Assembly: GCF_028830055.1 (NCBI RefSeq)
Contig: NZ_CP101655.1
Coordinates: 766,032 to 830,031 of the forward strand
Source: Pseudomonas serboccidentalis
Lineage (GTDB): Bacteria; Pseudomonadota; Gammaproteobacteria; Pseudomonadales; Pseudomonadaceae
Direction of reading: 5' to 3'
DNA: 64,000 nucleotides
Shown here: piece by piece, positions 61,547-64,000 of the stretch
Layout: every line of letters starts with the position of its first letter
Numbering within the stretch: the stretch's first letter is position 1
Program-made: the position numbers and the translations under genes
The notes under the pieces: generated by a model
Database searches by the model: none
Told to the model about the DNA's origin: nothing
What the model saw: only the letters and a program-made list of their open reading frames with translations

Positions 61547-64000
61547 ATGGCAACGCTCATCGGGATCGTCACTAAAGTCATTGGTCAGGTTTTTGCGCAG
61601 GGCACCGACGGCACGCGCCGCGCCCTGGTCGAAGGTGATCGTCTGTATGCCGGCGATCAAGTGATCACCGGAGCAGAAGGCGCCGTCGCCGTTCATCTGC
61701 AAAATGGCCACGAGTTGACCCTGGGCCGCGACAGCAGTATGACCATGTCCGGGCAACTGCTGGCCAATCAGGCCGTGCATGTCGATTCCCCTGAAGCGCT
61801 GACGCCCAGCGAAGCGCAACTGACCGATGTCGAACAGATCCAGAAAGCCATCGCCGCCGGTGAAGATCCGACCAAAGCCGCGGAAGCGACCGCTGCGGGG
61901 CCGAATGCTCCGACCGGCGTGCCAGGCGCGGTGGGCGGCGGCCACAGCTTTGTGCTGCTGACTGAAGTCGGCGGGCGGGTTGATCCGGTCATCGGCTTTC
62001 CGACCGCCGGGTTCAACGGCATCCCCGAATTTCCCGAAGAGCGGCACAACGCAGTCATCGACAACGGTAATGACAACGCCGCGCCGATCGTTGTACCACC
62101 CCCGCCCGTAAACAATCCGGTCACCCTCACCGGTCTTGATGTGCAGGGTGGCGAACTGACGGTCAACGAGGCCAACCTGCCCGATGGTTCGGCCAACAAC
62201 AATGGTGCGCTGACCCAGAGCGGCAGCTTCACCGTCAATGCGCCAGACGGTTTGACCAGTCTGAGCATCGGCGGCATCAGCGTCATCGTGGGCGGTGTGC
62301 CGATCGGTTTTCCGCAGTCGGTCACCACGCAATTGGGCAGCACCCTGACCATCACCGGTTACAACCCGGCCACCGGCACAGTGACCTACAGCTACACGCT
62401 CAACGGCAACGAAACGCATTCGGCCGGCGACGGCGCGAATACGCTCAGCGAGCAGTTCACCGTCATTGCCGGCGACAGCAATGGCGACACCGCCACCGGT
62501 ACCCTCGACGTCAATATCACCGATGACGTGCCACGAGCGGTGGACGACAGCAACGGTATTGCTTCAGAGACGTTGCTGACCCTCACCGGCAACGTCCTGA
62601 CCAACGACGTTCAAGGTGCTGACCGCGTACCCACCGGCCCCGTGACCGCCGGCACTTTCACCGGCACCTACGGCACCCTCGAACTGCACACCGACGGCAC
62701 CTACACCTACACGCTGAACACCACCGACGCCGACTTCAAAAATCTGCACGGCGGCGGCAATGGCACCGAAACTTTCGCCTATACGATTACCGATTCGGAC
62801 GGCGATACCAGCACTGCGAACCTGGTGCTGCAGATCCACAACAACGACGATCCGGTGATCATCAACGGCCTGGATGTGAATGGCGGTGAGCTCACCGTTT
62901 ACGAAAAAAACCTCAGTGACGGTAGCGCGCCAGATTCCACCGCGTTGACCCAGAACGGTACGTTCACCATCACTGCACTGGACGGCGTCACTACCCTGAC
63001 CGTTGGCGGCATTGCGGTTGTCACCAATGGCGTCGCCGCCGGTTTCCCGCAATCGGTCACTACGCCGCTGGGCAGCACCCTGACCATCACCGGTTTCAAC
63101 GCCACCACCGGGGTCGTCAGCTACAGCTACACCTTGGTCGACAACGAATCCCATCCAAATGCCAACGGTGCGAACAACCTGCCTGAGCAGTTTGCCGTCA
63201 CCGTGGTGGATGACAACGGCACCACCGCCAACGCAACCCTCGACGTCAACGTGATCGACGATCTGCCCAAAGCGCTCGATGACAGCAACACCGGCACGGC
63301 CTCGGAAACCACGCTCACGCTGACCGGCAACGTGCTGACCAACGACGTACAAGGCGCCGACCGCGTACCCACCGGCCCCGTCACCGCCGGCACTTTCACC
63401 GGTACCTACGGCACCCTCGAACTGCACACCGACGGCACCTACACCTACACGCTGAACACCACTGACGCCGACTTCAAAAATCTGCACGGCGGCGGCAACG
63501 GCACCGAAACTTTCGCCTATACGATTACCGATTCGGACGGCGATACCAGTACCGCGAACCTGGTGCTGCAGATCCACAACAACGACGATCCGGTGATCAT
63601 CAACGGTCTTGATGTGAATGGTGGCGAGCTCACCGTCTACGAAAAAAATCTCAGTGACGGCAGCGCCCCGGACTCCACCGCGTTGACCCAAAGCGGTACG
63701 TTCACCATCACCGCACTGGACGGCGTCACTACCCTGACTGTCGGTGGAATCGCCGTGGTCACCAATGGCGTCGCCGCCGGGTTCCCGCAATCGGTCACTA
63801 CACCGCTGGGCAGCACCCTGACCATCACCGGTTTCAATGCCACCACCGGTGTCGTCAGTTACAGCTACACCCTGGTCGACAACGAAGCCCATCCAAATGC
63901 CAACGGTGCGAACAACCTGCCTGAGCAGTTCGCCGTCACCGTCATTGACGACAACGGCACCACCGCCAATGCAACGCTCGACGTCAACGTGATCGACGAC
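61547..64000 (+). CDS. giant LapA/MapA-type biofilm adhesin with retention module (5' part)
   Basis: The first 818 codons of a much longer protein. The retention module starts MATLIGIVTKVIGQVFAQGT and includes LVEGDRLYAGDQVITGAEGA. The LapG-type cleavage motif TAAG is at residues 115-118 (61889-61900), followed by GGGHSFVLLTEVGGRVDPVI, as in LapA. Then come repeats of about 246 residues with Ig-like VCBS/cadherin-like stretches (TGNVLTNDVQGADRVPTGPV, TYTYTLNTTDADFKNLHGGG). There is no N-terminal signal; export is C-terminal via type I secretion. Divergent from its pore/ABC/adaptor genes. ATG 61547 has GGAGG 8 bp upstream. lapD/lapG are not adjacent, which points to MapA. Confidence 0.9.
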   Translation, partial: MATLIGIVTKVIGQVFAQGTDGTRRALVEGDRLYAGDQVITGAEGAVAVHLQNGHELTLGRDSSMTMSGQLLANQAVHVDSPEALTPSEAQLTDVEQIQKAIAAGEDPTKAAEATAAGPNAPTGVPGAVGGGHSFVLLTEVGGRVDPVIGFPTAGFNGIPEFPEERHNAVIDNGNDNAAPIVVPPPPVNNPVTLTGLDVQGGELTVNEANLPDGSANNNGALTQSGSFTVNAPDGLTSLSIGGISVIVGGVPIGFPQSVTTQLGSTLTITGYNPATGTVTYSYTLNGNETHSAGDGANTLSEQFTVIAGDSNGDTATGTLDVNITDDVPRAVDDSNGIASETLLTLTGNVLTNDVQGADRVPTGPVTAGTFTGTYGTLELHTDGTYTYTLNTTDADFKNLHGGGNGTETFAYTITDSDGDTSTANLVLQIHNNDDPVIINGLDVNGGELTVYEKNLSDGSAPDSTALTQNGTFTITALDGVTTLTVGGIAVVTNGVAAGFPQSVTTPLGSTLTITGFNATTGVVSYSYTLVDNESHPNANGANNLPEQFAVTVVDDNGTTANATLDVNVIDDLPKALDDSNTGTASETTLTLTGNVLTNDVQGADRVPTGPVTAGTFTGTYGTLELHTDGTYTYTLNTTDADFKNLHGGGNGTETFAYTITDSDGDTSTANLVLQIHNNDDPVIINGLDVNGGELTVYEKNLSDGSAPDSTALTQSGTFTITALDGVTTLTVGGIAVVTNGVAAGFPQSVTTPLGSTLTITGFNATTGVVSYSYTLVDNEAHPNANGANNLPEQFAVTVIDDNGTTANATLDVNVIDD
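62132..64000 (+). repeat. tandem repeats in the adhesin (735/738 bp)
   Basis: Unit 1 is 62132-62866 (735 bp, diverged in its first third), unit 2 is 62867-63604 (738 bp), and unit 3 starts at 63605 and is cut by the window end. Units 2 and 3 are almost identical, differing at scattered, mostly silent sites. Confidence 0.92.

Noticed and set aside
62564..63892. 442-codon minus-strand frame in the adhesin
   Set aside because: Produced by the repeated, stop-poor sense sequence; the frame repeats with the 738-bp period.

Overview
The window reads as chromosome of a fluorescent Pseudomonas, most likely of the P. fluorescens group. The basis is dense GC-rich coding sequence, a gbuA-gbuR neighbourhood with the gene order I know from P. 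aeruginosa PA1414-PA1422, a FabH2-type KAS III followed by an ECF sigma factor, a large LapA/MapA-type adhesin with its own type I secretion system, and many REP/REPIN-like palindromes of the kind spread through P. fluorescens genomes. I see no rRNA, tRNA, CRISPR array, insertion sequence or prophage. It looks like core and soft-core chromosome with small accessory spots.

Layout. 1-4443: a divergent LysR regulator (cut by the window start), an MFS carrier and pxpABC (5-oxoprolinase). 4531-6567: a VWA/MoxR-AAA pair. 6739-7258: a DUF4160 gene behind a perfect palindrome, followed by a broken DUF2442-HTH partner, which looks like a decayed toxin-antitoxin-like pair. 7255-10556: DUF748 protein, cysK, lpxO. 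10619-11719: small poorly known genes. 11815-13713: two convergent EamA exporters. 13932-19797: aceK and hrpA. 20118-22201: KAS III, ECF sigma factor and a zinc-finger anti-sigma candidate. 22385-25908: porin, FemAB/GNAT-like protein, aquaporin. 26219-30448: a minus-strand run of LysR, hydrolase, cyclophilin and ABC exporter. 30498-34539: secreted small protein, azoreductase, EamA, LysR and a divergent isochorismatase-like hydrolase. 34689-37519: MscS-type channel and DEAD-box helicase. 37582-38778: an uncharacterised protein with a papain-like cysteine protease. 39043-44566: envelope and hypothetical genes and the S1 protein CvfB. 44819-47876: EamA, YbfB-type MFS and LysR. 48019-55688: a PA1414-like micro-ORF, an ACP-fold protein without the carrier serine, an MBL hydrolase, and the guanidinobutyrate cluster (two transporters, NTF2-like protein, gbuA, divergent gbuR) with a DTW gene. 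55809-64000: adaptor, ABC and TolC genes of a type I secretion system, divergent from the start of a giant repeat adhesin that runs off the window.

How genes work together. The MFS carrier and pxpABC would take up and hydrolyse 5-oxoproline under the divergent LysR. The gbu genes would import guanidino compounds and release urea plus 4-aminobutyrate. The adhesin has a retention module and a TAAG protease site, so it should be held at the cell surface by its TolC-like pore and released by a LapG-type protease under c-di-GMP control. lapD and lapG are not in this window, which favours the MapA paralogue over LapA.

The most striking non-gene structure is a set of palindromic intergenic elements of three families (about 21 copies). 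One family (12 copies) occurs in two arm orders, and in nearly all copies both arms share the same loop subtype. The least explained protein-level signals are the papain-like protease pair, the Ser-less ACP-like protein and the decayed DUF4160/DUF2442-HTH pair.
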